Positions 27,826 through 36,608 are shown, numbered from the stretch's first letter. The stretch is 39,638 nt of DNA from Pseudorhodoplanes sinuspersici (GCA_945878025.1 CAMDXM010000006.1:1-39638); one strand, 5' to 3'. Notes: generated from the sequence alone by a model not told the origin. A program made the numbers and translations.

Positions 27826-28833
27826 TCACCCCAAATCCACCATCCCCGCTTCGCCATCCTCGCAGCCGAACGCGAAGGTTTTTCCGTCGCCGGAGAATGC
27901 CATCGCCGTGACCGGCACGAGGCTCGGCTTCTTCACCAGAATTTCCGCGGCATCGCCGATGCGCACCAGCAGCACCATGCCGTCCGCGAAGCCCGCGGCC
28001 ACCACGTCCTGCTTTGGATGGCACGCGACGGTCACGAGCCGCGCCGCGTGCGGCGACAGCAATGTCGGCTCCTTGCCCATCGGGCCGTCCTTGCCGTGGA
28101 ACGGCCAGAGAATGAGCTGGTCCGAGCCGCCGGTCGCGAGATAATCGCCATCGAAGGTCCATGCCATCGAACGGATCCGCGCGGCATAGCCGGACATGCG
28201 CATGTTCTTTGCGTCGGCGAGCCGCCAGCCATGCAGCATCGGCTCCTGCATCGCGGTGACCAGGAATTTTCCATCCGGCGAGAAAGTCACGCCGAGATGC
28301 GAGCCTTTCCAGGTCAGGATGTCGGGCTTCGACTTCGCGTTCGGAAACCACAAACTCACCCCATTGTAATGCGCGACGGCCAGACGAAAGCCCTTCGGCG
28401 CGAAGGCAAGCCCGCCCACGCTCGAGACCGCGTCGAATGTGCGCGTTTCGCCTTTTCCCGTTCGCACGTAGGCGGTCTTTCCCGCCGACCATGCAATCGC
28501 GTTGTCAGGCCCGAGCGCGATCTGATCGATCCATCTTTTTTTCTCGTCGGCCGCAGCCACAATGTGGCTGCCCTGCGCGTCGGCGATGACGATTTTCCCA
28601 TCATCGCCGCCGGTTGCAAGCCGCGTTCCGGCGCTCGCAGCGCAGAGGATCGCGCCGGAATGAATTGCGGCGCGCTTCACGCTGCCGTCGGGAGCGACCA
28701 GCAGGATCGCTTCCTCGCCGAGCACGAAGGCCGCTTGATCGCCAAGAAAATGCAGGCCGACGACGCTCGCGCCGCCAGTCGCGACAGGGCGCATGCGGGC
28801 GGTGATGGAAGAGGCTGAACGGGTGTCGCTCAC
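27826..28833 (-). CDS. WD40 repeat protein
   Basis: 335 aa with repeated beta-propeller blades (GGDDGKIVIADAQGSHIVAA, LATGGSDQLILWPF, FAFGCEDGEAGMVDLG). Confidence 0.85.
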   Translation of the reverse strand: MSDTRSASSITARMRPVATGGASVVGLHFLGDQAAFVLGEEAILLVAPDGSVKRAAIHSGAILCAASAGTRLATGGDDGKIVIADAQGSHIVAAADEKKRWIDQIALGPDNAIAWSAGKTAYVRTGKGETRTFDAVSSVGGLAFAPKGFRLAVAHYNGVSLWFPNAKSKPDILTWKGSHLGVTFSPDGKFLVTAMQEPMLHGWRLADAKNMRMSGYAARIRSMAWTFDGDYLATGGSDQLILWPFHGKDGPMGKEPTLLSPHAARLVTVACHPKQDVVAAGFADGMVLLVRIGDAAEILVKKPSLVPVTAMAFSGDGKTFAFGCEDGEAGMVDLG

Positions 28834-28845
28834 AGTCTAGCTCCG

Positions 28846-28969
28846 CCTCATCCTGAGGAGCCCGCCGAAGCCTTGGGCGAAGGCGGGCGTCTCGAAGGAT
28901 GCGGCGGCCCCAGCACGGGCCTCGTGGTTCGAGACGCGCAGCTCTGCTGCGCTCCTCACCATGAGGGTC
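28846..28969. repeat. family 2 repeat, inverted pair
   Basis: cctcatcctgaggagcccgccgaag...gcgtctcgaaggatg then ggttcgagacgcgcagctctgctgcgctcctcaccatgagg. Confidence 0.85.
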
Positions 28970-28990
28970 AAGGAACGGAGCATGCCCAGC

Positions 28991-30058
28991 TTAAGCCACG
29001 CAAGCCGCGAAGCCCTCGCGGATGCGCTGCTCCGGCAGATCGCGGCCGATGAAGACGATCCGGCTCTCGCGCGCCTCGCCTTCTTTCCAGGGGCGCTGGT
29101 GATCGCCGTCGAGAATCATGTGCACGCCCTGAAACACGAAGCGCTCGGGATCGTTCTTGAACGAGAGAATGCCTTTCGAGCGCAGGATGCTCGGTCCGTC
29201 CTTGGCGACCAGATCCTGCACCCAGGGAAAGAACTTGTCGGGATCGAGCGGCTTGTCGGTGCGGATCGACACCGATTGCATATGCTCGTCGTGATAATGC
29301 TTCACGCCGCCATGGCCATGGCCTTGGCCTTGGCCAGGTGCGTGATCGTGATGATGGCCGTGATCATGGTCATGGTGATGATCGTGGCCGTGATGATCGT
29401 GCCCATTGCCGTCGTTGTGCAGAAAATCCGGCTCGATATCCAGAATGCGGTCGAGATCGAAGGCCTTGCGGTCGAGCACTTCGGCGAGCGCGATCTGCGA
29501 GCGCTGCGTGCGATGCAGCTTGGCGTACGGATTGATGCCGCGGATGCGCGCCTCGATCTCCTGCAATTCGGGCTCGCTGACGAGATCGGTCTTGTTGAGC
29601 AGGATGACGTCGGCAAAGGCGATCTGATTTTTGGCCTCGGGCGCGTCCTTCAGCCGATCCTTCAGCCATTTGGCGTCGGCGACCGTCACCACCGCGTCGA
29701 GCCTGGTCTTCTCGCCGACCGCCTCGTCCATAAAGAAAGTCTGCGCCACCGGCGCCGGATCCGCGAGGCCCGTGGTCTCCACGATGATGGCGTCGAACTT
29801 GCCCTTGCGGCGCACGAGCCCTTCGATGATCCGGATCAGGTCGCCGCGCACCGTGCAGCAGACGCAGCCGTTATTCATCTCGAAGATTTCCTCGTCGGAA
29901 TTGACCACGAGGTCGTTGTCGATGCCGATCTCGCCGAATTCGTTGACGATCACGGCGTATTTCTTGCCGTGCGGTTCGGACAGGATGCGGTTGAGCAACG
30001 TCGTCTTCCCGGCCCCCAGATAACCGGTCAGGACCGTGACGGGAATTTTCTCGGACAT
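28991..30058 (-). CDS. COG0523 (CobW-like) GTP-binding metallochaperone-type protein with His-rich region
   Basis: GYLGAGKTTLLNRIL P-loop, CVCCTVRGDL (CxCC motif), ILLNKTDLV, His-rich insert HDHHGHDHHHDHDHGHHHDH. Confidence 0.93.
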   Translation of the reverse strand: MSEKIPVTVLTGYLGAGKTTLLNRILSEPHGKKYAVIVNEFGEIGIDNDLVVNSDEEIFEMNNGCVCCTVRGDLIRIIEGLVRRKGKFDAIIVETTGLADPAPVAQTFFMDEAVGEKTRLDAVVTVADAKWLKDRLKDAPEAKNQIAFADVILLNKTDLVSEPELQEIEARIRGINPYAKLHRTQRSQIALAEVLDRKAFDLDRILDIEPDFLHNDGNGHDHHGHDHHHDHDHGHHHDHAPGQGQGHGHGGVKHYHDEHMQSVSIRTDKPLDPDKFFPWVQDLVAKDGPSILRSKGILSFKNDPERFVFQGVHMILDGDHQRPWKEGEARESRIVFIGRDLPEQRIREGFAACVA

Positions 30059-30077
30059 TCAGCACTCCAAGGGCACT

Positions 30078-30983
30078 TCAGCTCGTCAGAGCCGCGCTGA
30101 GCGTCCTTATATTGTGCTTCATCATGTCGATGTAAGTGGGGGCAGGCCCCTTTTCGCCGGTCAGGGCGTCGGAATAAAGCGTGCCGCCGATCTTCGCCCC
30201 GGTCTCCGCGGCAATGCGCTCGAGCAGCCGCGGGTCGCTGATATTCTCAAGGAACACCGCCGGAATCTTCTGCTTGCGGATCTGGGCGATGATCCTGGCG
30301 ACGTCCCTGGCGGAGGCTTCCGATTCGGTCGAGACGCCCTGCGGTGCGATGAAGTCCATGCCATAGGCGCCCTTGAAATATCCGAAGGCGTCATGGGTCG
30401 TGATGATGCGGCGCCGGTCGGCGGGGATTTTCGCGATCTGCTCCTTCACCTCGCGGTCGAGCGCATCAAGCTTCGCCGTATAGGCCGCGGCATTTGCTTC
30501 GTAAGTCGCCGTCCCGGCCGGATCGGCTGCAACCAGCGCGTCGCGGATATTGCCGACATAGATTTTCGCGTTCGCGACCGATTGCCAGGCATGCGGATCG
30601 GCTTCGTCATGGCCGTGACCGTGGCCCTCTTCTTCCGACTTGCGCGGCTTGACGCCCTTGGCCGCCACCACGATAGCGGCCTTGGCGCCGGAGGCTTTCA
30701 CCAGACGCGGAATCCAGCCTTCGAAGCCGAGCCCATTGGTGAAGACGACTTTGGCGTCGGCGAGTTTCCTGGCGTCGGCCGGCGACGGCGCATAAACATG
30801 CGCATCGCCGCCCGGAGGCACGAGGCTTGCAATCTCGAGGCGGTCGCCGCCGACATTCTTCACAAGATCGGCGAGGATCGAGAAGCTCGCGACGACCTTG
30901 ATCTTGTCCTGCGCATTCGCGGGAGCGGCGTGCACCATCGCCGCCAATGCGAGTACTGCGAGTGCCATTCGTCTTGCGGACAT
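30078..30983 (-). CDS. znuA: zinc ABC transporter substrate-binding protein (ZnuA family)
   Basis: Signal peptide, metal-binding features (VPPGGDAHVYAPSPADARKLADAKVVFTNG, GHGHGHDEADPHAWQS). AAGGAGG lies just upstream of ATG 30983, favouring it over the GTG at 30998. Confidence 0.93.
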   Translation of the reverse strand: MSARRMALAVLALAAMVHAAPANAQDKIKVVASFSILADLVKNVGGDRLEIASLVPPGGDAHVYAPSPADARKLADAKVVFTNGLGFEGWIPRLVKASGAKAAIVVAAKGVKPRKSEEEGHGHGHDEADPHAWQSVANAKIYVGNIRDALVAADPAGTATYEANAAAYTAKLDALDREVKEQIAKIPADRRRIITTHDAFGYFKGAYGMDFIAPQGVSTESEASARDVARIIAQIRKQKIPAVFLENISDPRLLERIAAETGAKIGGTLYSDALTGEKGPAPTYIDMMKHNIRTLSAALTS

Positions 30984-30994
30984 GAAAGCCTCCT

Positions 30995-31864
30995 TCACGC
31001 TTCGAGATGACGTTGCGGGATCAGGTGGCGGAGTACGCCGCCGACGCGCCCGAACAGGACCGACGCGGCATAGAGCCCCGCCGCCACCAGAATGACCGCC
31101 GGCCCGGACGGCACGCCGCTATGGAATGAGAGAACGAGGCCGCCATATCCGGAGAGCATGCCGGTGCCGGCGGCGATCAGGATCATGGCGCTGATATCGC
31201 GCGCCCAGAACCGGCCTATTGCCGCGGGCACCATCATGATGCCGACGCCGAGGAGAGTGCCGAGCGCCTGAAACCCCGAGACGAGATTGATCACGACGAG
31301 CGCCATGAAGGCGAGATGCGCGGTCGCGCCGACGCGGCTGACCGAGCGCAGATAATTCGGATCGACGCATTCGATCACCAGCGGGCGGTAGATCACGGCG
31401 AGCGCGACCAGCGTGATGGACGCATTGACGGCGATGAGCGCGAGCGTCTGGTTATCGAGCGCCAGCACGTTGCCAAACAGGAAATGCAGAAGGTCGATAT
31501 TGGTGCCTTTCATGGACACAATGGTCACGCCGACGGCGAGCGAAATCAGGAAGAACACCGCGAGCGAAGCATCTTCCTTCAGTTCGGTGACGCGCGCGAT
31601 CAGGCCCGCGAGCAGCGCGACCACAAAGCCCGCGATCAGTCCGCCCGCGGTCATCGCATAGAGATTGAGACCCGAAATGAGGAAGCCGATGGCCGCGCCC
31701 GGCAGGATCGCATGCGCCATCGCATCTCCCACAAGACTCATCCGCCGCAGCATGAGAAAGACGCCGATCGGGCCGGCGCCGAGCGCCAGCGCGCACACGC
31801 CGACAAGCGCGCGGCGCATGAATTCGAATTCCTGGAACGGCGCGATGAGTGTTTCGTAGATCAT
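30995..31864 (-). CDS. znuB: metal ABC transporter permease (ZnuB family)
   Basis: 289 aa multi-TM; RMSLVGDAMAHAILPGAAIGF typical of the ABC-3 family. Confidence 0.93.
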   Translation of the reverse strand: MIYETLIAPFQEFEFMRRALVGVCALALGAGPIGVFLMLRRMSLVGDAMAHAILPGAAIGFLISGLNLYAMTAGGLIAGFVVALLAGLIARVTELKEDASLAVFFLISLAVGVTIVSMKGTNIDLLHFLFGNVLALDNQTLALIAVNASITLVALAVIYRPLVIECVDPNYLRSVSRVGATAHLAFMALVVINLVSGFQALGTLLGVGIMMVPAAIGRFWARDISAMILIAAGTGMLSGYGGLVLSFHSGVPSGPAVILVAAGLYAASVLFGRVGGVLRHLIPQRHLEA

Positions 31865-31868
31865 GACG

Positions 31869-32603
31869 TTACGCCGCGCAGGCGGCGGCCTCCTCGTCGA
31901 AAGCCTCGCACATGTGCCGCGCCCTGGTCAGATTTTCCGGCGTCAGCACTTCGGCGGTCGCGCCCCAGGCCACTTTCTCGCGCGCGAGCAGCAGCGTCTC
32001 GGGGAAATTCGCTTTCACGAGATCGATATCGTGCAGGGCCGCGAGCACGGTGCGCTGTTCGCCGTGCCAGCGCCGCACAATGTCGAGGAGATCGAGCGTC
32101 GATTTGGCGTCGATGGCGGTGAAAGGCTCATCCAGCACGACGATGCGCGCATCCTGCAGCAAGAGGCGCGCGAACAGCATGCGCTGCAGCTGCCCGCCCG
32201 AGAGTGTGCCGATGGCGCGGCTCTCGAAACCGGTCAATCCGACGGCGCCGATGGCGCCGCCGATTTTCTTCTTCGCATCCTTGCCGATGCCGCCGAAGAT
32301 TCCAGCCTGCCGCCACAGACCCATCGCCACCATGTCGTAGACATTGATGGGAAATGTCCGGTCGATCTCGGCCGCCTGCGGCAAATATGCGATCTCATGC
32401 GGATCGATGCCAGCGCGGGAAATTTCGCCCGACAGGGGTTTGAGCGCGCCGACCACGCCCTTGAACAAGGTCGATTTGCCGGCGCCGTTCGGGCCGACCA
32501 CGGCAATGAGCGCGCCGCTCTTGATCTCGCCGCTCAGATGATGAACGGCCGGATGGCGGTCATAGCCGAGCGTGAGATTACGGAACTGCAATTGCGCGTT
32601 CAT
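31869..32603 (-). CDS. znuC: metal ABC transporter ATP-binding protein (ZnuC family)
   Basis: GPNGAGKSTLFKG, LSGGQLQRMLFARLL, IVVLDEPFTAID. True start MNAQLQFRNLTLGYDRH at 32603; the longer ORF to 33281 is out-of-gene. Confidence 0.93.
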   Translation of the reverse strand: MNAQLQFRNLTLGYDRHPAVHHLSGEIKSGALIAVVGPNGAGKSTLFKGVVGALKPLSGEISRAGIDPHEIAYLPQAAEIDRTFPINVYDMVAMGLWRQAGIFGGIGKDAKKKIGGAIGAVGLTGFESRAIGTLSGGQLQRMLFARLLLQDARIVVLDEPFTAIDAKSTLDLLDIVRRWHGEQRTVLAALHDIDLVKANFPETLLLAREKVAWGATAEVLTPENLTRARHMCEAFDEEAAACAA

Positions 32604-32755
32604 GACAGCGCCCAGAAAACGGCCGCCCATAGCAGCGCGATCAGAATGGCGGACACCGAAAGCCGCTCGATCGCCGACAGCCGCAGGATCGACGGCGAAA
32701 CGGAGGCCGGCGGATGTGAATGTCCGGGGTGATGATGGTGATGATCGGTGGCCAT
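32600..32755 (-). CDS. 51-aa His-rich single-TM mini-protein, first gene of the zinc operon (absent from ORF track)
   Basis: Manual translation MATDHHHHHPGHSHPPASVSPSILRLSAIERLSVSAILIALLWAAVFWALS*; stop overlaps the znuC start (TCATGA, 4-nt overlap). Confidence 0.75.
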   Translation of the reverse strand: MATDHHHHHPGHSHPPASVSPSILRLSAIERLSVSAILIALLWAAVFWALS

Positions 32756-32757
32756 TG

Positions 32758-32778
32758 ATTGTTATATTATAACATTTG
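32758..32778 (-). promoter_or_regulatory. Zur box / promoter of the zinc operon
   Basis: Perfect odd-centred palindrome TGTTATATTATAACA (32760-32774) followed by TTT, matching the known Zur consensus core (aaTGTTATAwTATAACAtt). Confidence 0.85.
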
Positions 32779-32970
32779 CGGCACTTGCAAGGCGGCAATA
32801 GCGATACCCATGAACTACTGATTTCATTCAGATTCACGCCAATCTCGCGGATGGTAACCAAAAGCTGAATATTGGCGGCCGGCTCATGCCGATGGTGGCG
32901 CGGTGCCACAGCTTCGCGCTGTGATTCGGCTAACGTTTTGCCCGTGTCTGTGTGCGTAACGAGGTGAAAC

Positions 32971-33300
32971 ATGAGTAAATCGGTCATTGCTGCTCTTGCG
33001 TTGATTGCGATCGTTGTGTTGGCGCCGACTGGCGCCTCGGCCCAGCGTGCCGGTGGCGCCGGGGGCGGCGTCTCGTCCCTTGTTCCCTCCGGACACGGCG
33101 GCAGCAGCGTGGTTCCCTGGACCGTCATCGGTTGCGTCGGCGGCACGGTGCTTTCCGCAATGATCGCCAATTGGCGCGACAATCGCGAACTGACCTTTAA
33201 TGAGGCGGCCTCGTGCGGAATGCTGTTCTGGTTCGCGCAGCCGGTGAAGGTGAAGGTCAAGGTGAAGGCGAAGCCGCGCAAAAAGGCTCGCCGCCATTAG
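32971..33300 (+). CDS. small exported/membrane protein with basic C-terminal tail
   Basis: 109 aa; signal-like N-terminus MSKSVIAALALIAIVVLAPTGASAQ and tail KVKVKVKAKPRKKARRH. Confidence 0.7.
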   Translation: MSKSVIAALALIAIVVLAPTGASAQRAGGAGGGVSSLVPSGHGGSSVVPWTVIGCVGGTVLSAMIANWRDNRELTFNEAASCGMLFWFAQPVKVKVKVKAKPRKKARRH

Positions 33301-33334
33301 CCGCTGACATCCGCTTCGGATCATTGTCCTTGCA

Positions 33335-33359
33335 GGACCCGCCCGGTTCGGGCGGGTCC
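33335..33359 (+). terminator. GC-rich hairpin, possible terminator without U-tract
   Basis: GGACCCGCCC...GGGCGGGTCC downstream of the 109-aa gene; no following T run. Confidence 0.35.
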
Positions 33360-33544
33360 GCCGCGTCCGTCTGGCCGGAACGAGCGGCCATATCCGGATC
33401 ATGGGCTCGGGACCCTGGGCGCTGCAGCATAACGCGGTCGCTTTGATATGAAGGCTGGAGCCGGGCAGCGAATTGCCAAGAGGCGGCCCGAAAGCCATGC
33501 TCCGCTTTGCCTTTCCGGCCTCCTCCCCATTCCGGCGAAAGACC

Positions 33545-34471
33545 ATGAACGACCCAAAAAAACGCATCGTCTCGATCGGGGAGGTCATGATCGAGATGAC
33601 TCGGGGGCCCGACGGACGCTTCGGCCTGGCCTGCGGGGGCGACACCTTCAACACGGCGGTCTATCTCGCGCGCAACGGCGTGGAGGTGGCCTACGCCACC
33701 GCGCTTGGCGACGATCAATATTCCAACGGCATCGTGTCGCTCGCGACCGCCGAGGGCATCGGGACCGATCTCATCCTGAGCGTGCCGGGGCGCGTGCCCG
33801 GGCTTTACCTGATCGAGACCAATGCGGCGGGAGAGCGCACGTTCAATTATTGGCGCGACTCCGCGCCCGCGCGCGAATTGTTCGAACTTCCCGACTGGAG
33901 CCGCGTCGCCGAAAGCATCATGACGGCGCGCGTGGTTTATTTTTCCGGCATCACCTTGTCGATTTATTCCAATAACGGACTGGGGCGTTTTCTCGCGGTG
34001 CTGGAAATGGCGCGGCAGAAAGGCGTCAAGGTCGCGTTCGACGGCAATTATCGCCCGCGCGCCTGGAAGGGCGACATCGCACGCACGCGCACGGTGTTCA
34101 TGGAGGCGCTCAAGCGCGTCGACATCGCGCTTCCCACCTTCGACGACGAGGCCTTGCTCTGGGGCGACGCGTCGCCGCAGGCGACGGTCGAGCGGCTGCA
34201 AACCATCGGCATCGGGGAGATCGCGGTCAAGAACGGACCGAACCCGGCTTTGGTCGCGGCCGGCGGGCATCAGGATTACATCGCGGTGCCGGACGTGGTG
34301 ATGCCGGTCGACACCACCGCGGCCGGCGACAGTTTCAATGCCGGTTACATGTCGGCGCGATTGTCGGGACAAAATCCGGCCGACGCCGCGATTTACGGAC
34401 ATCAGCTCGCGGCGGAAGTGATCCAGCATCGCGGCGCGATCATGCCGCGCAAGGCGGCGGCGGTGCATTGA
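33545..34471 (+). CDS. kdgK: 2-keto-3-deoxygluconate kinase (PfkB family)
   Basis: MNDPKKRIVSIGEVMIEMTRG..., GGDTFNTAVYLARNG, PfkB signature DTTAAGDSFNAGY. Confidence 0.9.
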   Translation: MNDPKKRIVSIGEVMIEMTRGPDGRFGLACGGDTFNTAVYLARNGVEVAYATALGDDQYSNGIVSLATAEGIGTDLILSVPGRVPGLYLIETNAAGERTFNYWRDSAPARELFELPDWSRVAESIMTARVVYFSGITLSIYSNNGLGRFLAVLEMARQKGVKVAFDGNYRPRAWKGDIARTRTVFMEALKRVDIALPTFDDEALLWGDASPQATVERLQTIGIGEIAVKNGPNPALVAAGGHQDYIAVPDVVMPVDTTAAGDSFNAGYMSARLSGQNPADAAIYGHQLAAEVIQHRGAIMPRKAAAVH

Positions 34472-34534
34472 GGTTGTTCGCCTGCGATTGAACCAATTCC
34501 GGATCAGACCGTCGAGCAAACACCACACTCAACC

Positions 34535-34582
34535 CTCATCCTGAGGAGCGCGGCGAAGCTGCGCGTCTCGAAGGACGAGGCC
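34535..34582. repeat. family 2 repeat, left flank of GIY-YIG gene
   Basis: ctcatcctgaggagcgcggcgaagctgcgcgtctcgaaggacgagg. Confidence 0.88.
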
Positions 34583-34865
34583 CGCGCCGCCGCGCCAGAA
34601 GCTGCAAGTTTTGCCAATCGCCACTGATCAACGCTTCTTTCTTCGTGCGTGACCAGCCCTTGATTCGGCGTTCCATCGCGATCGCATCAGTGGCCGTTGT
34701 AAAATGTTCCGCAAAAACGAGTTTGACTGGGCAGCGCTTTGACGTAAAAGCCCCGCCGATCCCGGCGTTGTGTTCAGCAACGCGTCGTTCGAGTCCATGG
34801 CGCGCTGTGCCGGTATAATAGCTGCCGTCCGCGCAACGCAGAATATACAGATAGGCTCCCGTCAT
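34536..34865 (-). CDS. GIY-YIG domain nuclease-family protein (UPF0213-like)
   Basis: MTGAYLYILRCADGSYYTGTARHGLERRVAEHNAG...KLVFAEHFTTATDAIAMERRIKGWSRTKKEALI; start CAT at 34863-34865. C-terminal tail and stop are encoded by a flanking repeat. Confidence 0.88.
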   Translation of the reverse strand: MTGAYLYILRCADGSYYTGTARHGLERRVAEHNAGIGGAFTSKRCPVKLVFAEHFTTATDAIAMERRIKGWSRTKKEALISGDWQNLQLLARRRGPRPSRRAASPRSSG

Positions 34866-34874
34866 GGGCCGTCC

Positions 34875-34955
34875 GCATCCTTCGAGACGCATTGCGGAGT
34901 CTATCATCGGGCCGCGCTTTGCGCGGACCCGTTGGCAATGCTCCTCAGGATGAGG
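34875..34955. repeat. family 2 repeat (extended copy), inverted, 5' flank of GIY-YIG gene
   Basis: gcatccttcgagacgc...gctcctcaggatgagg. Confidence 0.85.
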
Positions 34956-35014
34956 ACGGAGGGAGAACGAGTCAAACTCTAGAATGACCGTTCTCAGGTT
35001 CGCCCCACCGCGGG

Positions 35015-35057
35015 CCTCATCCTTCGAGACGCGCTTCGCGCTCCTCAGGATGAGGAC
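35015..35057. repeat. family 2 repeat, minimal copy, inverted
   Basis: cctcatccttcgagacgcgcttcgcgctcctcaggatgagg. Confidence 0.9.
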
Positions 35058-35090
35058 TGACAGCGCGCGCATCACACGAGCGATGAAAAC

Positions 35091-35723
35091 TCAACCCCGC
35101 ACCGCCTTCGCTTCCCGCGCAAGATTTGTGATGCGCGCATAATCGCCGGCAGCAACCGCGGCCGCGGGCGCCGGCCAGGAGCCGCCGACCGCGGCCACAT
35201 TCGGCAACGCGAGATAGGCGGCGGCGTTTTTCGCGTCGATGCCGCCGGTCGGACAGAAACGCAGATCCGGCAGCGGTCCGTGAATCGATTTCAACCAGGA
35301 GATCCCGCCGCAGGATTCCGCCGGAAAGAATTTCAAGGTCCTGAAACCAAGATCGGCGAGCGCCATGGCCTCGCTCGCGCTCGCGCATCCCGGAATCGAG
35401 GGCACGCTCGCCGCCGCCAAGGCGCGGGCGAGTTCGGCCGGCGTTCCCGGAGAAACCAGATATTTCGCGCCCGCCTTTATCGCCTTGTCGATATCGGAGG
35501 ACCTGGTCACCGTGCCGGCGCCCACGATCGTGCCGGGCACGTTCTGCGAGATCAGCCGGATCGCCTCGATCGCCGCATCCGTCCGCAAGGTGACTTCGAT
35601 TGTCCCAAGCCCCCCCGCGAGCAAAGCCTGCGCGAGCGGCACGGCCTTCTTCGCATCGCCGATGGTCAGAACGGGGACAACCGGACATTTCGCCAGCAGC
35701 GGGAGCGGATCGGACACAGCCAT
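35091..35723 (-). CDS. eda: bifunctional-type KDPG/KHG aldolase (Eda family)
   Basis: GGLGTIEVTLRTDAAIEAIRLI, VGAGTVTRSSDIDKAIKAGAKYLVSPG, KFFPAESCGGISWLKSIHGPLPDLRFCPTGGID. Start MAVSDPLPLL at 35723. Confidence 0.92.
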   Translation of the reverse strand: MAVSDPLPLLAKCPVVPVLTIGDAKKAVPLAQALLAGGLGTIEVTLRTDAAIEAIRLISQNVPGTIVGAGTVTRSSDIDKAIKAGAKYLVSPGTPAELARALAAASVPSIPGCASASEAMALADLGFRTLKFFPAESCGGISWLKSIHGPLPDLRFCPTGGIDAKNAAAYLALPNVAAVGGSWPAPAAAVAAGDYARITNLAREAKAVRG

Positions 35724-36038
35724 GGAAGGATCGGATTTCTCTATTGCGCTTGCGCCGCACCCTTGCGCAACACCTTGCCGCATTCAAGCGCACAAAATCC
35801 GGCCGGCACCAACGCGAGGCGCTTCCTTTAGTTCTTGCACCCTTTCCTCCAAGCCTTCACGATAGGGTCGGGAGGACGGATCGTGAAGGCTCTCGCCGGA
35901 TGATCCAGCCACGGACCGGACCAAAAAGAGACCGGCCGCAGCGGGGGAACTCGCGACAATCCTGGGTCATGCCAGCTCCCATCGGCTGGCGCGCGGGGCG
36001 CTGGCCGAAAACCAGCCTGCCGCAGACGCGAGGTCTTG

Positions 36039-36608
36039 ATGTTTCTGCGAATCCTCGACCGGCTGGAGGAAATCCTGATCTCGTCGCTGATGGCGGGAGC
36101 GACGGTGATCATTTTCGTCGCCGTGCTGCAGCGCTACGGCTCCGGAATTCCTCTCCTCTATCCGATCCTCTATCCGATCGATCTGTCCTGGGCGCAGGAG
36201 GTCTGCATCTACATGTTCGTGTGGATGGCGAAATTCGGCGCCGCCTATGGCGTGCGCACCGGCATCCATGTCGGCGTCGACGTTCTGGTCAATGCCGTGC
36301 GTCCCTCGCTGCGGCGCAAGCTCGTGCTGTTCAGTCTTTTTTGCGGCGCGCTGTTCACCGCGGTGATCGGCACCATGGGAGCGAAATTCGTCATCGGCCT
36401 CTACGGCACCGATCAGGTGTCGCCCGATCTCGAAATCCCACGCTGGATCGTCTTTCTGTGCATCCCGCTCGGCTCGTATCTGATGTGCTTTCGCTTCCTG
36501 CAGGTGGCCTGGCATTTCTTCAAGACCGGCGAATTGCCGCATCACGATCCGGGCCAGGTCGAAGGCGTCGAAGGCGTCGAATTACCGCAAGCGGGGCGCG
36601 CACGATGA
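36039..36608 (+). CDS. dctQ: TRAP transporter small permease subunit (DctQ family)
   Basis: MFLRILDRLEEILISSLMAGATVIIFVAVLQRY..., SWAQEVCIYMFVWMAKFGAAYGVRTGIHVGVDVL. Confidence 0.9.
   Translation: MFLRILDRLEEILISSLMAGATVIIFVAVLQRYGSGIPLLYPILYPIDLSWAQEVCIYMFVWMAKFGAAYGVRTGIHVGVDVLVNAVRPSLRRKLVLFSLFCGALFTAVIGTMGAKFVIGLYGTDQVSPDLEIPRWIVFLCIPLGSYLMCFRFLQVAWHFFKTGELPHHDPGQVEGVEGVELPQAGRAR

Noticed and set aside
32604-33281. N-terminal extension of the ZnuC ORF
   Set aside because: No domain, overlaps the His-rich mini-ORF, the Zur box and the plus-strand 109-aa gene; a canonical start exists at 32603.
35600-36604. N-terminal extension of the DctM ORF suggesting a large fusion protein
   Set aside because: Extension overlaps eda and dctQ out of frame and is low complexity; a canonical DctM start with ATGA coupling exists at 36605.
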